A stretch of DNA of 64,000 bases from Thiorhodovibrio winogradskyi (GCF_036208045.1 NZ_CP121472.1:620001-684000); one strand, 5' to 3'; counted from the first letter of the stretch, positions 54,824 to 63,717 are shown. The notes: generated by a model not told the origin, from the letters alone. Numbers and translations are program-made.

Positions 54824-55068
54824 GGCTGGTCGGGGGCCTCTTGCTGGGGCTTATAGGTCAATTGAATCCGCGGCGGCTCGGCGCTCAGCAGCCAGGCGCG
54901 ACCGAGTGTGATCAGTTGACGCGCGCGGGCGGGTTTGCAGGGGGCGAGAAAGCGGCCTTGGTCATCCAGCACCGCCACGGCCGATGGCCGGCATCTGGTC
55001 CCTCGTTGGTGTCGCATGGTTGGAATGGCCTCGCTGAATTCGGGGATTGGAACGGGTTGTGAATTCAT
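54820..55068 (-). CDS. Free-standing RRXRR (PLMP) domain protein
   Basis: An 82-aa protein (ATG 55068; GTG 55113 and ATG 55017 are alternatives). The core AVAVLDDQGRFLAPCKPARA, then RQLITLGRAWLLSAEPPRIQ and LTYKP, follows the N-terminal RRXRR/PLMP domain of IscB and related HNH proteins, where one reads GKPLMP...R..LL..GKA.V....PFTIQL. There is no RuvC, HNH or bridge helix: the protein ends shortly after the domain. In IscB this domain contacts guide RNA. Here it is coupled to traC by a 4-base overlap, inside a conjugation operon. Function unknown; it could bind nucleic acid. The match rests on pattern recognition of about 40 residues. Confidence 0.6.
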   Translation of the reverse strand: MNSQPVPIPEFSEAIPTMRHQRGTRCRPSAVAVLDDQGRFLAPCKPARARQLITLGRAWLLSAEPPRIQLTYKPQQEAPDQP

Positions 55069-55140
55069 TGGGAGGCGGTTTCCCGCCCAGGCTCGGCACG
55101 CCTTGGTCCTCACAAGGGCCGGTCAGTCAGCACGCGATGC

Positions 55141-55497
55141 TCAGACGATGGGCAAGGTGGCGGAGACCACCGCATCGACGATGTCGGGAGCCATGAACAG
55201 GCCCAGCCCGGCGGCAATGCCGATGGCGAAGGACATGATCGACTGGCGCGCGACACCGGCGATCAGCCCGACGATGATGAAGGACACCGCGATGATCCGG
55301 CCGAGCAGACCGGTCATCCAGCCGATCAGCATGTCGTAGGTGGCCTGGAACTCGGTGCCGCCGGCGCCGGCCAGCGCGGTGTCCGGTAACAAGAGCACCA
55401 GCAGCGGCGCGCCGAGCAGAGCGGCGTGCAGCAGTGGGCGCGAAGACATGGATGGGGTGGCGATTTCAGGATGGGATTGGGTTGGTGCGGTGGTCAT
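55141..55497 (-). CDS. traA: TraA-like conjugative pilin
   Basis: A 118-aa pilin precursor from ATG 55497. A long leader with hydrophobic LLHAALLGAPLLVLLLPDTALA ends at a likely ALA-GAGG cleavage site. The mature part of about 70 residues has two hydrophobic helices (GLLGRIIAVSFIIVGLIAGV, IMSFAIGIAAGLGLFM), as in F-type and VirB2-type pilins. The S26 peptidase of the operon may process it. The longer overlapping frame to 56067 is a shadow. Confidence 0.8.
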   Translation of the reverse strand: MTTAPTQSHPEIATPSMSSRPLLHAALLGAPLLVLLLPDTALAGAGGTEFQATYDMLIGWMTGLLGRIIAVSFIIVGLIAGVARQSIMSFAIGIAAGLGLFMAPDIVDAVVSATLPIV

Positions 55498-55532
55498 CAG
55501 TGACTCCTTCGTTTGTAGGGTTAGGGGTTGGC

Positions 55533-56021
55533 TCAGGGTTTGCGCGAGGGTTCGGGACGCGAGACCTGGCGCGGTTCGATCTGCAGGGGTGTCAGGACGG
55601 TGCTTGTCGCTGTCTCGGTGGCCGAGGCCAATTGCCAGCGGCGTGGCACCACTTCGGTGAAGACGTGGCTGGCGCCATGCAGGTTGCCGGCGCTGTCCTC
55701 CCAGGGGGCGATCCAGATGCGCAGGACTTGCGCCGGGCCGCGGGTCGGGGTTGGGGTGGATTCGGCGGCGATTTTGCTGGCGGTTGACTGCTCTGCGTTT
55801 GCGGCTGCTGGTTCGTTGTCTGGCAGCTTGTTCGCGGCGCGCCCGGGCGCGCGTTCCGAGCCGGCGGTGTGTGAGCGGGTGTCGAGCACCACGCCCTGCC
55901 CCGCGACGATGACCGGCGCGGAGGCATCGGAAGGACGCGGCGACGGGGTGATGCAGCCGGACAGCGCGGCAGCGGACACCAAAACCAGAGCGACATGACG
56001 GGATTGACGGACACGGATCAT
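55533..56021 (-). CDS. traV: TraV C-terminal part as a separate lipoprotein
   Basis: A 162-aa lipoprotein with its own signal and lipobox ALSGC near residue 22. A long Pro/Ala/Thr-rich linker leads to RIWIAPWEDSAGNLHGASHV and FTEVVPRRWQL, the typical C-terminal part of TraV. The N-terminal Cys motif of TraV is missing here but present in the gene just upstream, with which it overlaps by 4 bases (ATGA). TraV normally links the secretion channel to the outer membrane with TraK and TraB, neither of which is seen. Confidence 0.75.
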   Translation of the reverse strand: MIRVRQSRHVALVLVSAAALSGCITPSPRPSDASAPVIVAGQGVVLDTRSHTAGSERAPGRAANKLPDNEPAAANAEQSTASKIAAESTPTPTRGPAQVLRIWIAPWEDSAGNLHGASHVFTEVVPRRWQLASATETATSTVLTPLQIEPRQVSRPEPSRKP

Positions 56022-56227
56022 CGGGCGTTCTCCTGTTGCAAGCGGCGCTCAGCCGGTGGTGGGCCATCGCCGTCGGTCAGGGCATAAATCTCGGCGGTGG
56101 ACAGACACAAGGGACGGCTCGGCAGACCCTCGCAGGAATAGCGTTTGGCACCGAGGCCGCCGGCACAGCCGGTCAGTGCGAGGGTCGGGACGAGCAAGAG
56201 GGCCAAAGCAGGGGTCCGGATGCTCAT
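56018..56227 (-). CDS. traV: TraV N-terminal part as a separate small lipoprotein
   Basis: A 69-aa lipoprotein with lipobox ALTGC near residue 20 and the TraV N-terminal motif YSCEGLPSRPLCLSTAEIYALTDG, followed by a short tail. In usual TraV proteins this motif and the C-terminal IAPWED part are on one chain. Here they are on two genes, each with a signal peptide. Overlaps the DsbC frame by 4 bases and the second TraV gene by 4 bases. Confidence 0.72.
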   Translation of the reverse strand: MSIRTPALALLLVPTLALTGCAGGLGAKRYSCEGLPSRPLCLSTAEIYALTDGDGPPPAERRLQQENAR

Positions 56228-56946
56228 GGCTGCTCTCCGGCCAGCCAGGCGCTGAGGTTTTCTGGTAGTCCGCGCTGGATGCGCCCATCTGGCGCAATCA
56301 GCGTCGGGACCGAATCGATTCCCAACAGCCGCGCGGTGATCAGCGCCCGGACTAGGGGTTGGGTGTCACAGTCGGACGTGGGTCGGGGTAGCTCGGACCA
56401 GGATTGCTCAAGCAGCGCGGATTGGGCGGCTTGCGGGGATGGCGCGCAGAGCAAGCGCCGCGCGGCCTGGGCTGAATCCGCACCGCCGAGTGGCAACGGG
56501 ATGACATGGGCGGGAGTCTCGGTCTGCGCGAGACGCTCGAGCAGCTCCTGGCAGGCCGGGCACAGTGGATCGATGAAGACCCAGACGCGCTTAGTGTCGG
56601 CTTGCTGGTCGCCGAGGTTGATGGCGCCCAGATCCGCTGGATCAAGCCCGAGCCGATCCAAATCGACCCGGCTGGCCAGTGCCTGCGCCTGGCGGACGGA
56701 TGTCAGTTGCTCGCCATGCCACAGGTCTCAGGCATCGCCGGTGAAGGCATAGCGCCCGTTGGCGCTGATAAAGGCGACCCGGTCCTGCAGTTGCAGCATC
56801 TGCACACCGCTGCCGGGTAACTGGATCGACGCCTCCAGCGGGGCTGAGAGATCGGCGAGATCAGGCGGAAGAGGAAGGGTGGCAATCGCCGCCGGTCCGC
56901 TCAGGGCCAGCAGGCAAGGGAGACTCGAACGAAGAAATTGGCGCAT
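56224..56946 (-). pseudogene. dsbC: DsbC-like disulfide isomerase with an in-frame TGA
   Basis: One reading frame of 240 codons interrupted by TGA at 56728-56730. Before it: a signal peptide (LRSSLPCLLALSGPAAIA) and the dimerisation-type start GSGVQMLQLQDRVAFISANG, RYAFTGDA. After it, in the same frame: DLWHGEQLTS, then VWVFIDPLCPACQELLERLA with the active CxxC, and GIDSVPTLIAPDGRIQRGLP. Homologues run through this point with an aromatic residue before DLW, so TGA probably comes from TGG. An internal TTG at 56661 could start the thioredoxin domain, but without a signal peptide. The enzyme would fold Cys-rich TraN and TraU in the periplasm. First gene of the visible operon. Confidence 0.8.
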
Positions 56947-57809
56947 CGGAAACCTGCATCAGTCGGGTTGCTGTGGGAACACAGCTTGCCCGGATGCAGG
57001 CGTCTGAAGCGACAGTGAAATCTCGGGAAAATCGGGGTGATTCTGGGTTGATCATGCAGGACGCATGCGGGGTTTTTGGGCAGGCAACTGTCGTCTTTGA
57101 CTGCGTCGTGCTTAACATGGCCGGCATAGGAGATTGGACTTGATTCTGCCTCTTCCTTGAAGTTGTCCCTTTACAACTACTCAGAATGCGCTCTGTTGTC
57201 ACCTCAGTACCGTACCGCAAGGTCTTCATCCACAGTCGTATTTGTCTCAGCGGTGCGGTCGGATGTATGTCTGCAGCCGTCCAAGAAGATGCCGTGCGCC
57301 TTCGCCTGTCATTGGCGGCATTGGAAGCGAAACCAGGCATCGATTCGCCGACCAACCACCTCGCGGGCTTTTTCTGGCTCAATCAACCTGCAGCGGCAAA
57401 ACTTACGCACACTTTTAGCCGATATCAGCAAGATCTTCACCAGTCGGCCAAGTCGCGGAATGAAAGCGCAGTGCGACTGAGTGGCTCAAGAACCCGGCCG
57501 ATGACGCAGCAGTGGCATAGGGCGTGAAGATTGAAAGCCGAGCCGAACTGGTTTACAAAAGCCACCGATCTAATGCGTGTCTGGGCGCTGGCGAAACTGG
57601 TCTATCACAAATGCGGCTCAATGGCGCGTGTTTGAATTCGGAGAACCGTACTTGGAGTTCACTGCTCTTGATCCCCCTGATCTCAATCGGGCCAGTGTAA
57701 GCGCTTGGGCAGCGGTGGTTTGACGCTATTGACCAGACGGGCCGCAGCCTCGTTGACGATGTCTTGCAGGCGGTTACTTGTCGCTTGATGGAATGCCATT
57801 GGCGGTTCT
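56947..57809. other. Interval without supported gene upstream of the conjugation operon
   Basis: The segment should contain the promoter of the minus-strand conjugation operon, but traB, traK, traE and traL, which usually precede it, are absent. Frames on both strands look random. A 38-codon minus-strand frame (57683-57799, MAFHQATSNRLQDIVNEAAA) follows the UvrD gene and may be a small gene or a fragment. The interval is probably an insertion or deletion scar. Confidence 0.5.
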
Positions 57810-60512
57810 CTATGCAATCGTGCCGAGAGTTCGCCAGTCCCGGCCGAAGCGCGGCCGAAGTTCCTCGATCGCGGGCGGCAGCAACCCATCGCAGGTCACC
57901 CCTAGGTATGTCGCCGCGCGCGTGGTGCCCACGTAGAGATACTTGTCGAAGAGGTCCGGGTGCAGGTCCGCAAGCCGGTCGATGCCGATGAAGAAGACGG
58001 CCTCGAACTCGAGCCCCTTGATGTGCCGGACGTCGAAGACGCGGATATTGCTTTCCTGGCCGACCGTCTGGCCCTCGTGACAGGCGACGACCTGGATGTT
58101 GTCCTCGGCCAGGGCGGCGTCGAGGGCCGCAGCAACGGCTGCGACTTCGGCCTCGGTGTTGACGAAGATGGCGATGGACGGCAGTCGCCGGACGAACTGC
58201 TCGATCTCGCGGATGCGCCCGGCCAGCCAGGCGATCGTCGATGCCCCGGTGGCCGCTTCCAGCAGGGCCGGCGCCACCCCTTCGCTGTCCACATGCTCCG
58301 GCAGCGTGGCCAGCTGCTCGCTGCCGCCGGTGACCTGGATCATGGCGCGGGCCAGCTCGTTGAGCTGCCGGCTCTGGCGATAGGACACCGTGACCTCCTT
58401 GACCTCGACATCGGGGAAGACCCACTTCAGGTCGTCGATGGAGCGCGTACCCCAGGTGGTGAGGCGCTGGTTGAAGTCGCCGCAGGCGAAGAACGAGCGG
58501 AGCGTAGGGTGCCCGAGGCCGCCCATGCAGGCGAGCTGGAGCGGGGAGAAGTCCGTGGCCTCATCCACCAGGACCTGGTGCCGCCGGAGGTCCAGGAAGG
58601 GCTTCAGCGACGACCAGACCGGGTCCTCGATGTTGCGCTGGATACCGGCTCTGTCGAGCAACTCGCCACCGGAGCGCAGCAGGGCGAGGAGGATCAGGTC
58701 CAGCTCCAGCGGATGGATGTCCCTGGCCTCGAACCGTGCCTTGGCGTACCACCGCTCCTCGCTTTGCCGCAGCCGCCGGAATGCCCGGTAGCGCTTGGGG
58801 ATGCCGTCGATGTAGCGCTTGGCCGGGTTGACGAAGCGTCGCACGCTGGACTGGATCAGCAGGCTTGCCCCCACGGTCTCGCGATCCGCGTCGGACAGGG
58901 TGCGATCGCCGATCCAGTGGATGATCCTGGCGTTGCGGGACGCCTTGTTCAGCTTGCGCCTGGCGGCCGCTGACCGCGCCTGGGCTCGGAGGGCGCGCTC
59001 GTAGGCCCGGACGGCGGCGTGACGGCCGGTCTGCGGCCCGGTGTCATCGTCTTCGTCCTCGGCGTCGGGATCGTCCGGGTCGTCGGCATCGGCCGCCAGG
59101 GTCTCCTGGAGCGTGTCGATGAACTTCGCCAACTCGTCGAGGAAATCCTTTTTGCGATTGACCTGCAGCGTCAAGGTCCGTCGGATCTTCTCGTCCGTGT
59201 CCTTCTTGAGGCCCGCCACCAGCGTCTGGACCCTTGGGACCTCTGCGGCCAGGGCGCTGAAGGTGGTCGCCAGCGTCTCGGCGCCGGCCGTCTTCAGGGG
59301 CTTCGACAGGCGCTCGCCGAGGGCCACGGCGTCGGCAGAGGTCGAGGCGGCAAGGGCAGCGGACGCGTCCCGCAGCTCCTGAAGATAGGCGCCGCGCTGC
59401 CAGGCATCGAAGTCTTGGTACCACGGAATCGGCTGTTGCAGCGCTTGGGGACCCAGGCTCTCGAGGTCTTCCTTGAGCACGAAGATACCGCCGCCTGCGC
59501 CGGTCCGGAGGACGCCGAAGGTCTGGCGGGCGAGTTCCCGGCGGAAGTTGTCCCAGGTCCTGATGCGCTGGTCCGATGCGGCAACGCCCTCGCGGGCGAA
59601 GGCCTCCTTGAGATACTGCTTGAGGAGCTCCGTCGGCGTGAACATCAGCCAGCTGTCGGCATGGGCGACTCCGCCGGCGGCGCTCAGCTGCTCGACCAGT
59701 TGCCTCTCGTCTTCGTCGAGGAAGGTCGTGTCGAGCTTCTGGCCGAGGCGCCGGATCAGCGTCGTCGTCTTGCCGGTGCCGGGGGGGCCTAGGATCATCA
59801 GGCGATTGGCAAGGGACAGGCGGAAGATCTCGTCCTGGTACTGGTCGAGCACCGGCTGGTCGCGGAGCCCCATCTTGGTGATGACGGTTCGGCGCACGCC
59901 TTCGACGACGTTCGCCTTTAGGGCTTCCTCGGCCAGCAGTCGCTCCAACAGGTCGGCGCTTACGTCTTCGCCGGCGAGCTCGGTCAGCAGCGCCTGGAGC
60001 GATTCGATCGTCACCGGTCCGATGCGCTCGGCCTCGAAGACGGTGTTCTGCGAATCCCAATTTCCGGCTGTGGCGGTGGGCCGCAGCTGGGAGCGCTCCA
60101 GCACATAGAGCTCGCGACCGTTGGGAAGCCGGAACTCTTCGCCGATGGGGAGCGCAGCCAGGCGTCCGATCGGCGCCCGGTAGCTGATCACGCCGATGTC
60201 CACCATACCTTGGTCGGCACGGCAGAAATAGTATGTGTGTCGTTGCCCCGACTCGTCCTCGGCCACGACCCGCGCAATCGCGGGCTCTTGCGCGAGTATG
60301 CTGTAGCTTGAACGATTTTCCCCGTCGATACGTTGCAAGTGTCCGAGTGTCGCACCAGAGGTGAGCGTGTTGATGCCGGCCAAGGCGGCAGGCGTCAAAC
60401 CAAGTGGCTCGTTGAGCTTGGCTCTCGCCACCGACGCCGTCTTCTCGAACTGCTTCAGGACCTCTTCCGCGATTGCCTTGATGTGATCCTGTGAATCCAC
60501 TGCCACTTCCAT
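57810..60512 (-). CDS. UvrD/Rep-like SF1 helicase
   Basis: A 900-aa protein. ATG 60512 has AAGGGGGG eight bases upstream. The first 230 residues hold no family I recognise, though QRHTYYFCRADQGMVDIGVI suggests a UvrD-associated N-terminal fold. Walker A is LGPPGTGKTTTLIRR near residue 243, motif II VDEATDFSPLQL near 647, and C-terminal motifs are FDVRHIKGLEFEAVFFIGID and LYVGTTRAATYLGV. An acidic insert with an Asp/Glu run lies near 485-495. It may belong to a defence system of which the partner upstream is truncated. Not part of RecBCD, which lies further right. Confidence 0.8.
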   Translation of the reverse strand: MEVAVDSQDHIKAIAEEVLKQFEKTASVARAKLNEPLGLTPAALAGINTLTSGATLGHLQRIDGENRSSYSILAQEPAIARVVAEDESGQRHTYYFCRADQGMVDIGVISYRAPIGRLAALPIGEEFRLPNGRELYVLERSQLRPTATAGNWDSQNTVFEAERIGPVTIESLQALLTELAGEDVSADLLERLLAEEALKANVVEGVRRTVITKMGLRDQPVLDQYQDEIFRLSLANRLMILGPPGTGKTTTLIRRLGQKLDTTFLDEDERQLVEQLSAAGGVAHADSWLMFTPTELLKQYLKEAFAREGVAASDQRIRTWDNFRRELARQTFGVLRTGAGGGIFVLKEDLESLGPQALQQPIPWYQDFDAWQRGAYLQELRDASAALAASTSADAVALGERLSKPLKTAGAETLATTFSALAAEVPRVQTLVAGLKKDTDEKIRRTLTLQVNRKKDFLDELAKFIDTLQETLAADADDPDDPDAEDEDDDTGPQTGRHAAVRAYERALRAQARSAAARRKLNKASRNARIIHWIGDRTLSDADRETVGASLLIQSSVRRFVNPAKRYIDGIPKRYRAFRRLRQSEERWYAKARFEARDIHPLELDLILLALLRSGGELLDRAGIQRNIEDPVWSSLKPFLDLRRHQVLVDEATDFSPLQLACMGGLGHPTLRSFFACGDFNQRLTTWGTRSIDDLKWVFPDVEVKEVTVSYRQSRQLNELARAMIQVTGGSEQLATLPEHVDSEGVAPALLEAATGASTIAWLAGRIREIEQFVRRLPSIAIFVNTEAEVAAVAAALDAALAEDNIQVVACHEGQTVGQESNIRVFDVRHIKGLEFEAVFFIGIDRLADLHPDLFDKYLYVGTTRAATYLGVTCDGLLPPAIEELRPRFGRDWRTLGTIA

Positions 60513-60640
60513 TTCAGTTGCCCCCCTTCGGATGCGTCGCTAATGACTAAAGATGCTTCCATCTCCGCGCGCAGGCCGGACTGCGCCTGGATGTCGCGCA
60601 TTTGCTTGATCAGCTGATCGATGGCTGCTTCGGAGGTCAT
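60455..60640 (-). CDS. Small ORF overlapping the UvrD-like gene
   Basis: A 61-aa frame from ATG 60640 (GTG 60652 possible): MTSEAAIDQLIKQMRDIQAQ, then a helical part and a basic C-terminus. Its last 58 bases overlap the start of the helicase gene. No clear ribosome binding site. The first 40 residues look protein-like; no family recognised. Confidence 0.35.
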   Translation of the reverse strand: MTSEAAIDQLIKQMRDIQAQSGLRAEMEASLVISDASEGGQLKWKWQWIHRITSRQSRKRS

Positions 60641-60664
60641 GGTTGCCGGCACGGATAGAGTCTT

Positions 60665-61135
60665 TCAGAGCTTGACCGGAGCACCCTCGGCTTCCTTGGC
60701 CTGTTCTCTCTCGACCCGTTTCCGCAGGCGGTCCTGACCCTGGCGCTGAAGGGACTGTTTCAGTTCCACCAAAGTGTTGTTGATGTCGTAATCGGGCGCC
60801 AACAGCCTTTTGAGCCCACCGAAGTCGTCCGTGGCCCAGAACCCTAGACCGTCCAGCCGGTCCAGGGCGTTGCCGCGCTCTTCGTGGGTCAGCTCCTGCC
60901 ACTCCCAGGTGCGCTGGAGGTCTCCGGTACCGTCTTTCAGCCGCTGTTTTTCCGCCTCAGAGAGTCTGAGGACCGACTCGCGGATCCGGGCTTTGACGTG
61001 CGTGCACTGTGAGCTGAAGTTGGCGCCATCGCCGCAGAAGTCTTCCTGGGACAAGCGTTCGCCGAGGAGGCCGGTGTCCGGCAGCTCGGCAGTCTCGGTG
61101 CGATTGGTCTGAAGCTGACGTATCGTGGCGTCGAG
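60665..61135 (-). pseudogene. C-terminal remnant of a larger protein
   Basis: The frame is open from a TGA at 61136-61138 and has only a TTG at 61054 as start. The encoded tail is helical and charged: KARIRESVLRLSEAEKQRLK, ELTHEERGNALDRLDGLGFW, DYDINNTLVELKQSLQRQG. It reads like the end of a large ATPase or coiled-coil defence protein whose front is lost. Its stop is 25 bp before the small ORF and the UvrD gene, so it was probably the first gene of a helicase-containing operon. Confidence 0.45.
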
Positions 61136-61138
61136 TCA

Positions 61139-61812
61139 ATTTTCCAGTGCTCGCTTGACCCCCAGCGCTCGCTACATAATGTCATCGATGATACACGTCT
61201 AAGCATTTTGAAGCCTATGAGGTGTCGGCGATGTGCTGCTTGAGACTAACGACATGGCCAAGGATATGGGAAGGAAATCCAAGCCACACTGAGAAGTTGG
61301 CACGAATACTATTTGTTGCATGGTATCGGTGGTTGGGAGCAAGGTCAACGGATTAAATGCACCGGATCGACCATCGTGAAGGGTGCAGGACTCACTTAGT
61401 CGGGGATTCTGAGCGAATTTAGGGCGCGGGCGGGCGGACTCCAGACGAACGCTGGTGTCACATATTTGTGTATCTTGAAAGGCGCGGCTACCGAGCCAGG
61501 CTTTGTTCGAACTCGAGTTCCGGGACGGGCCGGGTGAACTTATCGCCGTCCAAGGCCACATTCAACTAACGCAACACCAAGAATCTGCGTGCGGCCCGAG
61601 CTGTTGCTCCGGCACACCAAATTGGAAAGCACGGTTCGCTGCCTTGGCATTGACGTCGACGATGCTCCTGGGATCGCTGAGCCTATCGAAGCGTGAGCGC
61701 TTCAGCCGGAGGCATCTGCCCGCCCACCAGCCGAACCTGTGGGCCTGGTTATTGGTCTGATTTGGGTTCAAGGTCTGAACGAAGGTTTGCCGCTGATCGT
61801 GCCCGACAATCA
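61139..61812. other. Interval without supported gene before recD
   Basis: About 670 bp. Frames on both strands have no good starts and no known motif. It may contain the right junction of the accessory region; no copy of the tRNA-Lys 3' end was found. Confidence 0.5.
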
Positions 61813-63717
61813 TCACTGCCACAGCGCATCCAAGAGTCCGGTCGTCCGTTCGACCCGTCGGCCACAGGCGGAAACAATGTCACTGGGCTTGGCCATGACC
61901 GAAACCTCCTTCCTGGCCCGGGTAATGCCGGTGTAGAGCAGCTCGCGCGTGAGCAAGGGGCTGTCGGTCTCGGGCATCACCAGCAGAACCTTCTCGAACT
62001 CGCTGCCCTGGCTTTTGTGGATGGTCATGGCGAAGACGGTCTCGTGTGCCGGCAGGCGGGCTGGCAGGAGGCGGCGCACGCCTTCAGGGCTCTGCAGCCA
62101 AAACCGCAGCGCACCTTCGGCGTCTGGATCGGTGAGGATGATGCCGACGTCGCCGTTGTAGAGATGCTGACCATGGTCGTTGGCGGTGATCATCAGCGGC
62201 AGACCGGGGTAGAAGCTGCCGCCGCGCTGAATGGCGCCGACAGACTCTAGCGTATCAGCCGCCAGAGTGTTGAGCCGGTTGACGCCATAGGGGCCTTCGC
62301 GCACGGCGGTGAGGATGCGGAAGCGGTTGAGTGCCTTTAATGCGCTTGAAGCATCGGCGGCATCGATGGCGTCACGAAAGATGGGTGCGAGTTGGTCGCG
62401 AATGACCTCTTTGAGCGGCTCTAGCCCCCGCTCGAGGCGTCTGACGTCGGGATAGGCCAGATCGTCCAATACCTCGGCGGCGCGCTTGCCGTCGCCTGCA
62501 TTGACCGCCGCCGCCAAGTCGCCGATGCCGCTCGCGGCGTCAAAGCGCCAACTCTTACGCAGATCGACGATGTGGTCAGCCAATCCGCCGCGCTGTGCCG
62601 ACGGGCTGGGGGAGGAGCTGGGCGACGAGCTGCGCGACCGGTCGGTCTCGGGAATATGGCACCCCAGTGCAGTGAGCGCATCCAGCTGCTCCACTGAGTA
62701 GCCCAGCCGCGCGCCGCGTCCGCAGATGTCGCCCAGCACCATGCCGGCGGCGACGGAGGAGAGTTGATGGCGATCGCCGAGCAGAATCAGGCGCGCGCCT
62801 GGCGCAAGGGCGGCCACCGTGCGGCTCATCAGGGACAGATCCACCATGGACGCTTCATCGACCACCAGGACATCCAGGCGCAACGGGTTGTCCGGGCCGC
62901 GGCTGGGCAAGGCCCGCCCCGGCCGATAGCCGAGCAGCCGGTGCAAGGTGACGGCTTCCTCGGGAATGGCCGCGCGGATGTCAGACGTGATGTCGAGTTT
63001 GCCTTTCTCGGCGGCAACGGATTCGCTCAGACGCGCGGCCGCCTTTCCGGTGGGCGCGGCCAGTCCGATCCGCAGCGGGCCTTCGTCCGACTGCTCTTGT
63101 AGCAGGGCCAGGACGGAGGCGACCGTGCGGGTCTTGCCCGTCCCCGGCCCACCGGAAATCACCGCCACGGGTCTCAGCACCGCCACGGCCGCGGCCAGGC
63201 GCTGCCAGTCGACCTCACCGCTCGCCGACGGTGGAAACAGCCGATCGAGTCCCGCGCGCAGGCGCTGGCGGTTGACGTCTCCGCGCCAGTGTCCGATGCG
63301 CGCGCGCAGCGCCCTCGCCAGCTGGTCCTCGAGCGACCAGAAGCGGGCCAGGTATAGCCGTCCGGCGTCGTCGAGAATCAGCGGCTTGCGCTCGGCGGGA
63401 CGACCGATGAGTGGTGCCGCCCGCAGCGACGCGAGCCAGTCCTTGAGTGGCGGAGCGGAGAATTCCGAATTGCCCTTGATCACCTCCCCGGCCCGCTCGC
63501 CGTCTTCGCCGAGCGCTCGCCCGGCGTAATCCGACAGCGCCAGACACACATCGCCCTGACCGGCGCGATAACTCGCCAGCGCCGTGGCCAGCAGAACCTG
63601 GGGATCAGGCGGGGAATCCGCGGATGCCCAGATCCGGTTCAACTGCTCGGCGAATTGCAGGTCGAAGTTCCGAATCGCTCCCAAGGCGACGGCACGCTGC
63701 AACAGGTGCGAACTCAT
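61813..63717 (-). CDS. recD: Exodeoxyribonuclease V subunit alpha (RecD)
   Basis: A 634-aa fast 5'-3' helicase of the RecBCD complex for double-strand-break repair. Walker A is VISGGPGTGKTRTVASVL near residue 187, motif II LVVDEASMVDLSLMSR, then GARLILLGDRHQLSSVAAG and the C-terminal VFAMTIHKSQGSEFEKVLLV and LLYTGITRARKEVSV. A Ser/Pro-rich stretch (SRSSSPSSSPSPSAQ) is an unusual insert after the arginine-rich linker. ATG overlaps the recB stop by 4 bases. Conserved chromosomal gene; marks the right flank of the accessory region. Confidence 0.95.
   Translation of the reverse strand: MSSHLLQRAVALGAIRNFDLQFAEQLNRIWASADSPPDPQVLLATALASYRAGQGDVCLALSDYAGRALGEDGERAGEVIKGNSEFSAPPLKDWLASLRAAPLIGRPAERKPLILDDAGRLYLARFWSLEDQLARALRARIGHWRGDVNRQRLRAGLDRLFPPSASGEVDWQRLAAAVAVLRPVAVISGGPGTGKTRTVASVLALLQEQSDEGPLRIGLAAPTGKAAARLSESVAAEKGKLDITSDIRAAIPEEAVTLHRLLGYRPGRALPSRGPDNPLRLDVLVVDEASMVDLSLMSRTVAALAPGARLILLGDRHQLSSVAAGMVLGDICGRGARLGYSVEQLDALTALGCHIPETDRSRSSSPSSSPSPSAQRGGLADHIVDLRKSWRFDAASGIGDLAAAVNAGDGKRAAEVLDDLAYPDVRRLERGLEPLKEVIRDQLAPIFRDAIDAADASSALKALNRFRILTAVREGPYGVNRLNTLAADTLESVGAIQRGGSFYPGLPLMITANDHGQHLYNGDVGIILTDPDAEGALRFWLQSPEGVRRLLPARLPAHETVFAMTIHKSQGSEFEKVLLVMPETDSPLLTRELLYTGITRARKEVSVMAKPSDIVSACGRRVERTTGLLDALWQ

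Larger units (their letters stand above)
6132..61138. mobile_element. Degraded integrative conjugative element with defence island (approximate bounds)
   Basis: The region starts at tRNA-Lys and ends before recBD. It holds AlpA, an AcaB/DUF1845 regulator, an F/SXT-type secretion operon and many defence genes, a mix typical of integrative conjugative elements. No integrase, relaxase, coupling protein or flanking direct repeat was found. The bounds are therefore inferred from gene content only, and the right end could lie anywhere between about 57000 and 61800. Nested or successive insertions are likely. Confidence 0.5.

Noticed and set aside
55497-56067. Longer pilin gene starting at 56067
   Set aside because: The extra N-terminal part is Arg/Pro/His-rich shadow of the traV genes; the pilin signal peptide begins at 55497.
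56728-56730. Selenocysteine codon in the DsbC-like gene
   Set aside because: The TGA lies outside the CxxC active site, before DLWHG, and no convincing SECIS-like hairpin was seen next to it; a nonsense change from TGG is simpler.
57157-57527. Genes on the plus strand in the gap upstream of dsbC
   Set aside because: Frames have poor starts, random composition and no recognisable motif.
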